The notes: generated from the sequence alone by a model not told the origin. A stretch of 64,000 nucleotides of DNA from Streptomyces endocoffeicus (GCF_016741935.1 NZ_JAERRG010000022.1:62001-126000), one strand, 5' to 3'; positions 1 to 10,643 are shown, numbered from the stretch's first letter. Numbers and translations are program-made.

Positions 1-193
1 CCAGAATCAGCGGTGCGGCCTCCCAGCTGCCCCGGCGGGTGAGCGCGCCATGCGCCACTTCCGGTTCCGCTCCGGCCGCCGCGCACAACCGCAGCAGATC
101 GTCGAGAAGCGCCTCGTCCTCGGTGACGATGAGCGGTCTGCTTCGCTGTCCTTCGGTCGCCGAAGGGCGTTCCGGTGTGATGGATGCAGTCAC
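1..193 (-). CDS. Ssd/CpaE-like septum-site-determining protein, 5' part only
   Basis: This is the first 64 codons of a gene running off the left edge. The GTG at 193 is chosen because a GGGAGGGG ribosome-binding site lies a few bases upstream. The visible protein starts MTASITPERPSATEGQ and continues with PLIVTEDEALLDDLLRLCAAAGAEPEVA, which resembles the receiver-like N-terminus of CpaE/TadZ-like ATPases (Ssd) that sit beside tad-pilus genes in actinobacteria. Those proteins are MinD-like regulators of septation or pilus assembly. The ATPase domain lies outside the window, so the call rests on the N-terminus and on its divergent position to the HAD phosphatase gene, as in other Streptomyces. 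Confidence 0.6.
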   Translation of the reverse strand, partial: MTASITPERPSATEGQRSRPLIVTEDEALLDDLLRLCAAAGAEPEVAHGALTRRGSWEAAPLIL

Positions 194-646
194 GATCCCC
201 TCCCATATCCGTTACGCGCTCTCACTCCCGCGAACAGCGAGTGCGAGCATCGCGGAGAATCACCGTGCTGCGATCCAGGAAATCTTGGGGATCTTGGTCC
301 AAAACCGTGGACAACTCATCAGTTGTGAATATCCCAGTCACCTAAACCAGTGACTTCCGGAGAGCAGCCTAGCGATTACGTACGGTTACCACTCAAGCTG
401 TGGAGAGGCGGGGCCACACGGGCCCGAGGGAGGGGAGCAAGATCTCATGAGAACGCCGAAAATGCGTCCGGACATGCGACGACCCCCGCCGGGGGGGAGA
501 GCGGGGGTCGTCCCCACGGCCGACTCGGGGGGGGAGGAGTCGGGCCGGGTTAGCACGGTCGCGAACGATCCGTGACTTCCATGGTGTACCCGAGAGCCTT
601 CTCAGGCAAACCCACGCGCCTGAGCTTACGCCGAATGGTGGGCCCT
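194..646. other. divergent intergenic region
   Basis: About 450 nt without a convincing gene separates the leftmost minus-strand gene from the HAD phosphatase. It presumably holds both promoters. The right half contains a strong GC hairpin (478-512). An in-frame extension of the HAD gene to an ATG at 584 would pass through a TTA codon near 629. I prefer the ATG at 647, so that TTA is probably untranslated. Confidence 0.5.
478..512. terminator. GC-rich hairpin, possible terminator or attenuator
   Basis: A perfect 12-bp stem (GACGACCCCCGC at 478-489 and GCGGGGGTCGTC at 501-512) has an 11-nt loop. There is no T tract, which is normal for Streptomyces terminators. It lies about 135 nt upstream of the HAD start, so it could sit in that transcript's leader. 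Confidence 0.45.
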
Positions 647-1483
647 ATGCTCGGCGTCGTGGAAAACCACTCCTTGCCTCGGACAGCTGCCTTCTTTGAC
701 CTGGACAAGACGGTCATTGCGAAGTCAAGCACTCTCACCTTCAGCAAGTCCTTCTACCGGGGTGGGCTGATCAACCGTCGGGCCGCACTGCGTACTGCCT
801 ATGCACAGTTTGTCTTCCTCGCCGGCCGCGCCGATCACGAGCAGATGGAGCGGATGCGTAAGTACCTCTCCGCGCTCTGCCGGGGATGGAATGTCCAGCA
901 GGTCAAGGAGATCGTCGCGGAGACCCTGCACGACCTCATCGACCCCATCATCTACGACGAGGCCGCCTCGCTCATCGAGGAGCATCACACCGCCGGCCGC
1001 GATGTGGTGATCGTCAGCACCTCCGGGGCCGAGGTGGTCGAGCCGATCGGCGAGCTCCTGGGCGCGGACCGCGTGGTGGCCACTCGCATGGTGGTCGAGG
1101 ACGGAGTGTTCACCGGAGAGGTGGAGTACTACGCCTATGGCCCGACCAAGGCGGAGGCGATCGCCGAGTTGGCGGAGTCGGAGGGCTACGACTTGTCGCG
1201 CTGTTACGCCTACAGCGATTCGGTGACCGATCTCCCGATGCTGGAGGCGGTCGGCCACCCCCATACGGTCAACCCGGACCGGGCGCTGCGGCGCGAGGCG
1301 GCGGCCCGCGGCTGGCCGGTGCTCTCCTTCAACCGCCCGGTGCGACTGAAGCAGCGCAGGCCCTCACTCTCCATGCCACCGCGCCCGGTGCTCGCCGTGG
1401 CGGCGGCCGTCGGCGCGGCCGCCGCCACCGCCGGGCTGCTGTGGTACACCAATCGGCGCCGCGCCCTTTATGCCCGCATTTAG
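647..1483 (+). CDS. HAD-IB family phosphatase with C-terminal membrane anchor
   Basis: Haloacid-dehalogenase hydrolase of subfamily IB, probably a phosphomonoesterase (SerB-like fold). Motif I is FFDLDKTV near residues 16-23, with nucleophile and acid/base aspartates. Motif II is VSTS near 120 and the motif III/IV region is YSDSVTDLPML near 190. Residues about 245-265 (VLAVAAAVGAAAATAGLLW) form one hydrophobic helix followed by NRRRAL, giving a membrane tail with positive residues after it. The S. coelicolor homologue was named a morphological-differentiation-associated protein; the substrate is unknown. The ATG at 647 (MLGVVENHSLP) matches the usual N-terminus of the family. In-frame ATGs at 584 and 635 are alternatives. 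Confidence 0.85.
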   Translation: MLGVVENHSLPRTAAFFDLDKTVIAKSSTLTFSKSFYRGGLINRRAALRTAYAQFVFLAGRADHEQMERMRKYLSALCRGWNVQQVKEIVAETLHDLIDPIIYDEAASLIEEHHTAGRDVVIVSTSGAEVVEPIGELLGADRVVATRMVVEDGVFTGEVEYYAYGPTKAEAIAELAESEGYDLSRCYAYSDSVTDLPMLEAVGHPHTVNPDRALRREAAARGWPVLSFNRPVRLKQRRPSLSMPPRPVLAVAAAVGAAAATAGLLWYTNRRRALYARI

Positions 1484-1796
1484 GGGCAACGGCAAAGATC
1501 TGCGGTGAGGGGTTCCGATTGGCCTCTCGCAGGAGTACAAAGGAATCGACGGCCCGCGAGACCAGGGGTATCCGGGAGGAAACCCCCAGACGCCAAGGCC
1601 CCACGGACCGAGCACAGATGCTGAGCACCCACGCGACGTCGACCCGTCGATTACGGGCCAGCCGCACCAGGTGACGGGCAGAAGTTCCCGACCTGATGGG
1701 CGAATGAGATTGCACGCATGGTAACCCGGCAGCTGTGCCAGCGGCGGTGCCCACGTGGTACCGCCGCAACTCTTGTCCGGGGCCGACCCGCCTTGG

Positions 1797-1927
1797 TCCG
1801 TTGGTCCGATGTCAGACCGCACCGCACCGTCCCGCGCCAGCTCGCGCCTCTCCGATGTCAGACCGCGCCCGTCTCGCGCCAGCCCACGCGGCTCCAACGT
1901 CAGACCGCACCCGTCCCGCGTCAGGCC
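1797..1927. repeat. imperfect tandem repeat spanning the stop codon of the Fic-like gene
   Basis: Three to four degraded copies of a 42-46-nt unit share CCGATGTCAGACCGC and CCGTCCCGCGCCAG. Read on the minus strand the unit contains GGTCTGAC, so the TGA stop of the neighbouring gene recurs in each copy (TCA on the plus strand at 1812, 1858, 1900 and 1921). The pattern suggests duplication of the gene's last bases. Confidence 0.7.
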
Positions 1928-2748
1928 GCCCCGCGCTGCAGGGCCTCGCAGACCGCCGTGGACTCCCGCACCCCGAGCTCAACCGCCCGTCCGCAGTGCG
2001 CGATCCACACCGCCATCCCCTCCGGCGTCCCGGACGCATAGCCCTCCAGCGCCGCCATGTACGGCGCGGCACCCAGCTCCGCGTACCCCACCTCGGCCGG
2101 GCAGATGGACTTCGGATCGAGACCGCTGCCGACCAGCACGATCCGTTCGGCCGCCCGCGCCACCAGACCATTGCGGGAGACAAAGGGCCGCAGGGCGAGC
2201 AGTTCGCCATGCACCACCGCCGCCGTCACCAGCGCCGGAGCCTCGCTGCCCGCGAGCAGCAGCCGGGCCAGCCCATCGAGCCGCCCCGCCACCTCGTCCG
2301 CGTCCGGCAGCGGCAGATCGGACCCGATCAGCGGCTCGTCCACCGGCTCACCCGACTGCCGCGGGCGGCCGATCCGCTCGTCGCCCTCCGCCCCGCCCGC
2401 CGCGACCAGATGCAGCCGGGCCAGCACCCGCAGCGGCGACTGCCGCCAGATGCTCAGCAACTGCCCCGCCTCGGCGGTCAGCCGCAGCGCCGCCCCCACC
2501 GTGCGCGGCTCACCCTCGGCCCCGAAGTCGGTGCGGCGGCGCACCTCTTCCAGCGCCCAGTCCGCACCGGCCAGCGCGGCGGAGCCCCGCGCCCCGCGCA
2601 ACGCCGCCTCGGAGGTGACCTCATTGCTGCGGCGGCGCATCACCCGGTGCCCATAGACCCGGTCCACGGCGGTGCGTACGGCGTTCACGGACTCGGTCAC
2701 ACCGGGCAGCGCGGCCAGGGTGGCGAGCGGATCAGCTGACGTACTCAT
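1921..2748 (-). CDS. Fic/DOC-like protein with degenerate active-site motif
   Basis: A 275-aa protein, sometimes annotated as an oxidoreductase in Streptomyces. The central to C-terminal part (LVTAAVVHGELLALRPF, then RNGLVARAAERIVL, around residues 175-210) aligns by eye with the Fic core HxFx(D/E)GNGRxxR, which in active enzymes AMPylates protein hydroxyls. Here the first histidine of the motif is Arg (LRPF), and the GNGR stretch reads SRNGLVAR, so catalysis by the standard mechanism is doubtful. The ATG at 2748 (MSTSADPLATLAALPG) is preferred over the upstream in-frame codon at 2805. It is divergent from the CooC-like ATPase, and its stop codon is embedded in a tandem repeat. Confidence 0.6.
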   Translation of the reverse strand: MSTSADPLATLAALPGVTESVNAVRTAVDRVYGHRVMRRRSNEVTSEAALRGARGSAALAGADWALEEVRRRTDFGAEGEPRTVGAALRLTAEAGQLLSIWRQSPLRVLARLHLVAAGGAEGDERIGRPRQSGEPVDEPLIGSDLPLPDADEVAGRLDGLARLLLAGSEAPALVTAAVVHGELLALRPFVSRNGLVARAAERIVLVGSGLDPKSICPAEVGYAELGAAPYMAALEGYASGTPEGMAVWIAHCGRAVELGVRESTAVCEALQRGAA

Positions 2749-2850
2749 GAGTACGACACTACGCACCTCACACCGGGCGCCCCTCGTTGGAGTGGTGTTC
2801 TTCACGTAAATCCCTCATGGTCCGGGATCACTCACCTACGCTAGGTGAAC

Positions 2851-3855
2851 ATGAAGATCGCTTTCGTAGGCAAGGGTGGGAGCGGCAAGACCACGTTGTC
2901 GTCGCTGTTCATCCGCCATCTCGCCGCCATCCACGCCCCCGTCGTCGCCGTCGACGCCGATATCAATCAGCATCTGGGTGTGGCGCTCGGACTCGACGAG
3001 GCGGAGGCCGCCGCGCTGCCCGCGATGGGCGCCCATCTCCCGTTGATCAAGGACTACTTGCGCGGTACGAACCCCCGGATCGCCTCCGCCGAAACCATGA
3101 TCAAGACCACCCCGCCGGGCGAGGGCTCGCGGCTGCTGCGGATCGGCGAGGACAACCCCGTCTACCGGGCATGCGCCCGCACCCTGCCGCTCGACAACGG
3201 GTCGGTGCGGCTGATGGCGACCGGCCCGTTCACCGAATCCGACCTCGGTGTCGCCTGCTACCACTCCAAGGTCGGCGCGATCGAGCTCTGCCTGAACCAT
3301 CTGGTCGACGGGCGCGGCGAGTTCATCGTCGTCGACATGACGGCGGGCAGCGATTCCTTCGCCTCCGGTCTCTTCACCCGTTTCGACATGACCTTCCTGG
3401 TGGCCGAGCCCACGCGTAAGGGCGTCTCCGTCTACCGCCAGTACAAGGAGTACGCCCGCGACTTCGATGTGGCGCTCCAGGTGGTCGGCAACAAGGTGCA
3501 GGGCCCGGACGACCTGGACTTCCTCCGCGCGGAGGTGGGCGATGACCTGCTGGTCGCGTTCGGCCACTCCGACTGGGTCCGGGCGATGGAGAAGGGCCGT
3601 GCGCCCCGGTTCGAGGAGTTGGAGGAGCCGAACCGCGAGGCGCTACGGACGCTGCGGGACGCGGTCGACGGCTCGTACGAGCGGCGCGACTGGCAGCGGT
3701 ACACCCGTCAGATGGTGCACTTCCACCTGAAGAACGCGCAGAGCTGGGGGAACGCGAAGACGGGTGCCGACCTTGCCGCCCAGGTCGACCCCGCCTTCGG
3801 GCTGCGGGAGTTCGCGCCGGGGGAGAGTTCGGCGGCTACTCCCGCTCCCGCTTAG
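2851..3855 (+). CDS. CooC/MinD-type P-loop ATPase
   Basis: A 334-aa SIMIBI-class ATPase. The deviant Walker A is VGKGGSGKTTLS at residues 6-17, the switch I region is VAVDADINQHLG near 32-43, and the Walker B-like stretch is EFIVVDMTAGSDSF near 155. CooC-type proteins insert nickel into CO dehydrogenase, but no carbon-monoxide genes are visible, so only an ATP-dependent maturation or partitioning role can be inferred. The -10-like TACGCT at 2837-2842 is only 8 nt from ATG 2851, so the mRNA may be leaderless. An in-frame GTG at 2845 is the alternative start. The 3' end overlaps the convergent deacetylase-like gene by 20 nt. Confidence 0.75.
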   Translation: MKIAFVGKGGSGKTTLSSLFIRHLAAIHAPVVAVDADINQHLGVALGLDEAEAAALPAMGAHLPLIKDYLRGTNPRIASAETMIKTTPPGEGSRLLRIGEDNPVYRACARTLPLDNGSVRLMATGPFTESDLGVACYHSKVGAIELCLNHLVDGRGEFIVVDMTAGSDSFASGLFTRFDMTFLVAEPTRKGVSVYRQYKEYARDFDVALQVVGNKVQGPDDLDFLRAEVGDDLLVAFGHSDWVRAMEKGRAPRFEELEEPNREALRTLRDAVDGSYERRDWQRYTRQMVHFHLKNAQSWGNAKTGADLAAQVDPAFGLREFAPGESSAATPAPA

Positions 3856-5230
3856 CCGTCCGCGTGTGGTGCCCGGACGTCCGCTCGTGCGCCGTTTCGC
3901 GATCGGACGTCCGCCCCGGCTCGGCGGCCAGGTAACGCTTCCAGCCACCCGGTGGCCGCATCCCGACGTCCAGCACCCGCAGTCTCTCCAGGACGCGGGG
4001 GTTCTGCGCGTCCAGCCAGTCGGCCAGCTGCTTGAAGGAGACGCAACGCACTCCCTTGCGCGGGCAGACCTTCTTGATGACGTCCTCCACGGCGCGCATA
4101 TACGTTCCGCCGTTCCAGGACTCGAAGTGATTGCCGATGAACAGCGGCGCCCGATTGCCCTCGTACGCCCGGTCGAAGGCGGCGAGCATGCCGTCGCGCA
4201 TCGGACGGCCCCAGGTGGAGCGCTTGGGCCGCTTGCCCTTCTTCTTGCGCGGCTTGTTGGCGAGGAAGTTGTAGTCCATGGAGAGCGTCTCGAACGCGCG
4301 GCCCGGCACCGGGATCTGCTGCAGTGGGAAGTCCCAGATGCCGTGGATCCTGCGGGGCCAGATCTGAAGCCCGCCGGGTGAGCTCGCGTCATAGCGCCAG
4401 CCCAGCTTCGCGGCCGCCCGGATCAGGTTCTTCTGCCCCTGGAGACAGGGTGCGCGACCGCCGGCGAGCTCCTTGCCGTAGTCGAAGGGGAGCGGCTTCT
4501 CGTGTTCCAAGCCCACGTTGGTCTTCCAGTTCTCGACGAACGACTCGGCCTGCTGGATCTCGCTGGTCCACTGGCGCGCCGACCAGGTGCCGACTCCGCG
4601 GCGGCGTCCGCAGAAGTGGCCGTTGAAGTGGGTGCCAATCTCATTGCCGTCCAGCCAGGCGCCGCGGAGCTGCTCCACCGTGGCCTTGATGCCCTCGACG
4701 TCGTTGAAGCCGATCGACGAGGCGCCGCGCCGATGCTTGGGCGGATCGTAGAGGTACCGCTTCTCCGCGGGCAGCAGGTACACCCCGCTGAGGAAGTACG
4801 TCATCGTCGCGCCGTACTTCTTGCCGACCGCGCGGAAGTGGGAGAACAGCTTCTTCTTGCCCTGGCCGGCGCCGTCCCAGGAGAAGACGACGAACTGTGG
4901 TGGTCTCTCGCCCGGTTCGAGCGGCTCGGTCTTCGGCTGATGGGGCTGGGGGCCGGTGTCGGAGGTCGATCCGTCGCCGATGAGGCGTACCGCCTTCGGA
5001 GCCTTGTCGGGATGGTTCGGCGCCCCCGGACCCTTCTGCGGGCTGTCCCTGTCATGGCGCGCGCCCGCGGTGCCGCCCGGTCCATGGGTGTGGGTGGAGT
5101 CTTCCGAGCAGCCGACCGGCGAGGAGAGCGCCACCGCCGCGGTCAGCAGTGCAGTGACGTTTCTTCTGGCTCTTCTGCCTCCCCTGGCCCTTTTGCTTCC
5201 TCTGTCCCTTCTGCCTCCCCTGGCCCTCAT
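3836..5230 (-). CDS. exported polysaccharide-deacetylase-like protein
   Basis: A 464-aa protein with an Arg-rich N-terminus, a hydrophobic segment (NVTALLTAAVALSSPVG, residues about 24-40) and a Cys, so it is exported and possibly a lipoprotein, although the lipobox is poor. A His/Pro/Gly-rich linker leads to a fold resembling NodB deacetylases: FSWDGAGQG (about residue 120) in the place of the TFDD motif, TYFLSGVYL, and GTHFNGH near 200, matching the metal-binding H-x3-H motif. The C-terminal half has FIGNHFESWNGGTY and a conserved Asp/Trp-rich end. It probably acts on cell-wall or extracellular glycan. Start ATG 5230 avoids the longer Arg-rich extension that begins at 5299. Confidence 0.65.
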   Translation of the reverse strand: MRARGGRRDRGSKRARGGRRARRNVTALLTAAVALSSPVGCSEDSTHTHGPGGTAGARHDRDSPQKGPGAPNHPDKAPKAVRLIGDGSTSDTGPQPHQPKTEPLEPGERPPQFVVFSWDGAGQGKKKLFSHFRAVGKKYGATMTYFLSGVYLLPAEKRYLYDPPKHRRGASSIGFNDVEGIKATVEQLRGAWLDGNEIGTHFNGHFCGRRRGVGTWSARQWTSEIQQAESFVENWKTNVGLEHEKPLPFDYGKELAGGRAPCLQGQKNLIRAAAKLGWRYDASSPGGLQIWPRRIHGIWDFPLQQIPVPGRAFETLSMDYNFLANKPRKKKGKRPKRSTWGRPMRDGMLAAFDRAYEGNRAPLFIGNHFESWNGGTYMRAVEDVIKKVCPRKGVRCVSFKQLADWLDAQNPRVLERLRVLDVGMRPPGGWKRYLAAEPGRTSDRETAHERTSGHHTRTAKRERE

Positions 5231-5508
5231 GCCGCCACCTCGCCCCTCGCGTCGCGCCCTGTCCCGGGAGACCCGGCCGGATAGGAGCAAATCTCGCATG
5301 GGCGGAGAAAAAGACAGAGGATGACAAGGCGTTTTAAATGACTATTCACCCTATAGGGGGAATACTGGCCCACTCTCCACCAAAAGACTTCCCAGCGACT
5401 TTACTCACCATTACGATTCATTTACCAACGCTTGGAAGTCAGTACCGCAGTACGCCGTGACCCACGGCCGCGCGCCTATCCGCGACCGAAGCCCCGGAGG
5501 AGACGGGA

Positions 5509-6864
5509 ATGTTGAAGCTCTTGGACCGGATCCACCGGGTCTCCCGCCTCAGACACGGAGATCCCTCCGCCTCGGCCGCCCTCTTCCGATTCACCGTTCC
5601 TCTCTCACTGGGTATCGCCTCCGTCTCGCTGGGCATCGCATCGGCCTGCGGTGCCTCGCTCCGGGCCGGACTCATGGCCGCCGCCGCGGCCCTCGCGATC
5701 ACCCTCCTCACAGCGCTCCTCCGATCCTCGGGCTCCGGGCGGACAGCGGGCTCCGGGCGGACAGCGGGTTCTGGGCGGACAGCGATTTCTGGGCGGGGGG
5801 CGGGCTACGGACATCCGGCGGCCGATGGACGGGCGGCGCGGCGGGTCGCGGAGACGGACGGCGCCCGGGCCTGCCGGCCGTGGACGCCTTGGCGTGATCA
5901 CCACTGCACCCGCCCGGCCCCGGCGGCCGCAGGCGCCGGGGCGAGCGTCGCTGCCGGCGGGGACGCGGGCGGTCAGCTGCTCGGCGGGGTGAGCGCGTTC
6001 CAGCGCCATACGGCACCGCTGGTCCGCGATGAGCTGGCCCGGCTGGCGCGGGAGGGGCAGCGGCCCAGTCAGCTGTTCCTCACCTGTGCCGACTCCCGCC
6101 TGGTGACCAGCATGATCACCTCCAGTGGCCCCGGCGATCTGTTCACCGTGCGCAATGTCGGCAATCTGGTGCCACCACCGGGCTCCGATGACTCCTGTGA
6201 CTCGGTGGGCGCGGCGATCGAGTACGCGGTGGAGGTGCTGAAGATCAGCAGCATCACGGTGTGCGGCCACTCCGGATGCGGTGCGATGCAGGCGCTGCTC
6301 GACTCATCGGCGCCGGTCCGCACACCGCCCCAGCCCGGGGCGTCCACCGGCGGGGGCGAGGCATCCGGCAGGGCCGAGGCACCCTGCGGCGGACCTGGGG
6401 CGCCCTCCGGCACGCCCGGGGCATCCTCCAACGGGGACGGGACGCCGCTGGAGCGCTGGCTGCGCCACGGTAGACCGGCGCTGGCGCGGATGGAGCGGAT
6501 CGGTCGGCTGGGGCGCGGCGAGGTCGCCCTGTCGAGCCGGGCGGTGGCCGACGATGTGGAGCGGCTGGCGCTGGTCAATGTGAGACAGCAGCTCGACCAT
6601 CTGATGGAGCACGGCTGTGTGGCACGGCGGGTGGCAGAGGGCGGGCTGGCGCTGCACGGCATGTATTTCCAGGTGGCGGAGGCCCAGGCGTATGTCCTGG
6701 ACACGGGTACGGGGAGGTTTCTGCCCGTCCGCCCGGACCATGGCGCGCCGATGCCCGTCTGCCTCGCCACCACGGCGGCCCCCACCCGGCCCGGAAGGGG
6801 CCGTTCCGGCGTGGCGGAGCGGTGCGGCGACCCCGCCCAGGGCGCCCTGGAGCTGGGACGGTGA
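5509..6864 (+). CDS. beta-carbonic anhydrase with vestigial SulP-transporter N-terminus
   Basis: 451 aa. Residues about 155-430 are a beta-class carbonic anhydrase (CO2 to bicarbonate): TCADSRL carries the first zinc Cys and the Asp-Arg dyad, and VCGHSGCGAM carries the zinc His and second Cys. A low-complexity Gly/Ala/Pro insertion lies near 270-300. The N-terminal 60 residues (FTVPLSLGIASVSLGIASACGASLRAG) resemble the first helices of SulP anion transporters, which are fused to this enzyme in many actinobacteria; the other roughly ten transporter helices are absent and replaced by a GSGRTA repeat linker. I infer a deletion derivative of a SulP-carbonic anhydrase fusion. The start has a good AGGAGACGGGA upstream. 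Confidence 0.75.
   Translation: MLKLLDRIHRVSRLRHGDPSASAALFRFTVPLSLGIASVSLGIASACGASLRAGLMAAAAALAITLLTALLRSSGSGRTAGSGRTAGSGRTAISGRGAGYGHPAADGRAARRVAETDGARACRPWTPWRDHHCTRPAPAAAGAGASVAAGGDAGGQLLGGVSAFQRHTAPLVRDELARLAREGQRPSQLFLTCADSRLVTSMITSSGPGDLFTVRNVGNLVPPPGSDDSCDSVGAAIEYAVEVLKISSITVCGHSGCGAMQALLDSSAPVRTPPQPGASTGGGEASGRAEAPCGGPGAPSGTPGASSNGDGTPLERWLRHGRPALARMERIGRLGRGEVALSSRAVADDVERLALVNVRQQLDHLMEHGCVARRVAEGGLALHGMYFQVAEAQAYVLDTGTGRFLPVRPDHGAPMPVCLATTAAPTRPGRGRSGVAERCGDPAQGALELGR
5731..5802 (+). repeat. 18-bp tandem repeat within the carbonic anhydrase gene
   Basis: Four consecutive 18-bp units (5731, 5749, 5767, 5785) follow GGCTCCGGGCGGACAGCG, the last one degenerate. They encode GSGRTA three times in the linker between the residual membrane helices and the enzyme domain. 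Confidence 0.85.
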
Positions 6865-6877
6865 CGCACACGACTAA

Positions 6878-6889
6878 AGGTCTAAACCA
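6878..6889. promoter_or_regulatory. DasR-like operator (dre) upstream of acsA
   Basis: AGGTCTAAACCA matches 10 of 12 positions of the core TGGTCTAGACCA bound by the GntR regulator DasR, which senses N-acetylglucosamine-derived sugar phosphates in Streptomyces. It lies about 90 nt before the acsA start, a normal operator position. Acetate released from amino-sugar deacetylation makes the link plausible, but binding is inferred from the motif only. Confidence 0.4.
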
Positions 6890-6978
6890 ATTTTCGGCGA
6901 CAGCCCTTGTCAGGGTGTGCCGTTGGCTGATGAGCTATGGCCTGGGACACAACGGACACCCTGGGAATGGGAGATGTC

Positions 6979-8940
<1,962 letters not shown>

Positions 8941-8965
8941 TCCCAGCACCCGCGCCGAACGAACG

Positions 8966-8996
8966 AGGGGCGCTCCCGCCTGGCGGGGGCGCCCCT
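8966..8996 (+). terminator. terminator hairpin after acsA
   Basis: AGGGGCGCTCCCGCC (8966-8980) pairs with GGCGGGGGCGCCCCT (8982-8996), with one G-T wobble and a tight loop. It starts 25 nt after the acsA stop. Confidence 0.8.
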
Positions 8997-9055
8997 TCGC
9001 TGTGGCTGCTGCGGATCGCTGCCGCCGGTGGCCGTCACAGGCGGCCGTCACGCGC

Positions 9056-9105
9056 GGCCGCCGCAGGTCGCCGCCGCAAGTCGCCGCCGCAGGTCGCCGC
9101 CGCAG
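9056..9105. repeat. 13-bp tandem repeat between acsA and nhaA
   Basis: Three full copies (9067, 9080, 9093) plus a partial copy of GTCGCCGCCGCAG. It is intergenic, downstream of the acsA terminator. The period is not a multiple of three, unlike most repeats in this window. Confidence 0.75.
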
Positions 9106-9215
9106 GTGGCTGTCGCATAAAAATTACGACAAGATGATGGGCAGGAGCGCCGGGAAGTCTGGTCGGCATACGCCACACGTGTATCCGCACCTCGACCCAC
9201 CCAGGAGGCCCGCCC

Positions 9216-10607
9216 GTGGCCGCGCCCACCAGCCGCAAGTTTCTCGGACGCCTGTCGCTGCCCGAGCGGACGTTTGTCATCGACGCGCTGCGCACCGAGA
9301 CCGTCGGCGGTGTGATCCTCCTGGTGGCCGCGATCGTGGCGCTGATCCTCGCCAACACCCCCCTCAGCGGCGTCTACGGCGACATCAGGGACTTCTCCTT
9401 CGGCCCCCAGGCGCTGCATCTGCATCTCTCGGTCGCCTCCTGGGCCACCGACGGCCTGCTGACGATCTTCTTCTTCGTCGCCGGTATGGAGCTCAAGCGC
9501 GAGCTGGTCGCGGGCGAGCTGCGCGACCCGAAGGCCGCCGCCCTGCCCGTGATCGCCGCCGCCTGCGGCATGGCCGTGCCCGCGCTCGTCTATGTCATCG
9601 TCAGCGCGAGCGGCGGCGGCAGTCTCAAGGGCTGGGCCGTGCCGACCGCCACCGACATCGCCTTCGCGCTCGCCGTCCTCGCCGTGATCGGCACCGCGCT
9701 GCCCGCCGCGCTGCGCGCCTTCCTGCTCACTCTCGCGGTCGTCGACGACCTCGGCGCGATCCTCATCATCGCGATCTTCTTCACCCAGCACATCAACTTC
9801 GTCGCCCTGATCCTGTCGGTCGCCGCGCTCGCCCTCTTCTGGCTGCTGCACCGCAAGGGCGTCCGGACAGCCTGGATATACGTCCCGCTCGCCGTGGTGA
9901 TCTGGGCGCTGATGCACGCCAGCGGTGTGCATGCCACCATCGCCGGCGTCGCGATGGGCCTGATGCTGCGCTGCACCGTACGGGAGGGCGAGGAGCGCTC
10001 CCCCGCCGAGCGCGTCGAGCACCGGGTGCGCCCGGTGTCGGCGGGGGTGGCGGTGCCGCTGTTCGCGCTGTTCGCGGCCGGGGTGCCGCTCTCCGGCGGC
10101 GCCGTGGCGGATGTCTTCACCCGCCCGGAGACCCTCGGCGTCGTCCTCGGCCTCGTCGTGGGCAAGGCCGTCGGCGTCCTCGGCGGCTCCTGGTGCGCCG
10201 CCCGCTTCACCAGGGCCGAGCTGAACGAAGACCTGGCCTGGGCCGATGTCTTCGCCGTGGCCGCCCTCGCCGGAATCGGCTTCACCGTCTCCCTCCTCAT
10301 CGGCGAACTCGCCTTCCCCGGCGATCCCACGCTCGCCGAGGAGGTCAAGGCGGCGGTCCTCATCGGCTCGCTGACCGCCGCCCTGTTCGCCGGGATCCTT
10401 CTCAAACTGCGCAACACCAAGTACCAGCGGCTGTGTCAGGAGGAGGAACGGGACGAGGACATGGACGGCATCCCGGATATCTATGAGCTCGACAGCCCCG
10501 CGTACCACCTGCGGATGGCCGCCATTCACGAGGCAAAGGCCGCCGAGCACCGGCGGCTTGCCGAAGTGGCTGCCGCGAACGAGTCCGGCGACGATGGTCC
10601 GGCATGA
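9216..10607 (+). CDS. nhaA: NhaA-family Na+/H+ antiporter
   Basis: 463 aa. Electrogenic sodium-proton exchanger of the cytoplasmic membrane with about 11-12 helices. Family landmarks: FFFVAGMELKRELV (about residue 90), AVPTATDIAFALAV with the conserved Asp, and LTLAVVDDLGAILI with the paired Asp that bind Na+/H+. The C-terminal tail from about 410 is hydrophilic and His/Ala-rich (YHLRMAAIHEAKAAEHRRLAEVA) and exceeds E. coli NhaA, as in other actinobacteria. The GTG start has AGGAGG about 9 nt upstream. It is preceded by acsA and followed by a repeat-filled gap before the holin-like gene. Confidence 0.93.
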   Translation: MAAPTSRKFLGRLSLPERTFVIDALRTETVGGVILLVAAIVALILANTPLSGVYGDIRDFSFGPQALHLHLSVASWATDGLLTIFFFVAGMELKRELVAGELRDPKAAALPVIAAACGMAVPALVYVIVSASGGGSLKGWAVPTATDIAFALAVLAVIGTALPAALRAFLLTLAVVDDLGAILIIAIFFTQHINFVALILSVAALALFWLLHRKGVRTAWIYVPLAVVIWALMHASGVHATIAGVAMGLMLRCTVREGEERSPAERVEHRVRPVSAGVAVPLFALFAAGVPLSGGAVADVFTRPETLGVVLGLVVGKAVGVLGGSWCAARFTRAELNEDLAWADVFAVAALAGIGFTVSLLIGELAFPGDPTLAEEVKAAVLIGSLTAALFAGILLKLRNTKYQRLCQEEERDEDMDGIPDIYELDSPAYHLRMAAIHEAKAAEHRRLAEVAAANESGDDGPA

Positions 10608-10643
10608 TCTGAGAGGCTTGACACCCGCAGAAATGTGCAGAAG

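Noticed and set aside
584..646. HAD gene starting at ATG 584 with a TTA codon (bldA dependence)
   Set aside because: The conserved protein begins at 647; the extension has no conserved sequence that I can recall.
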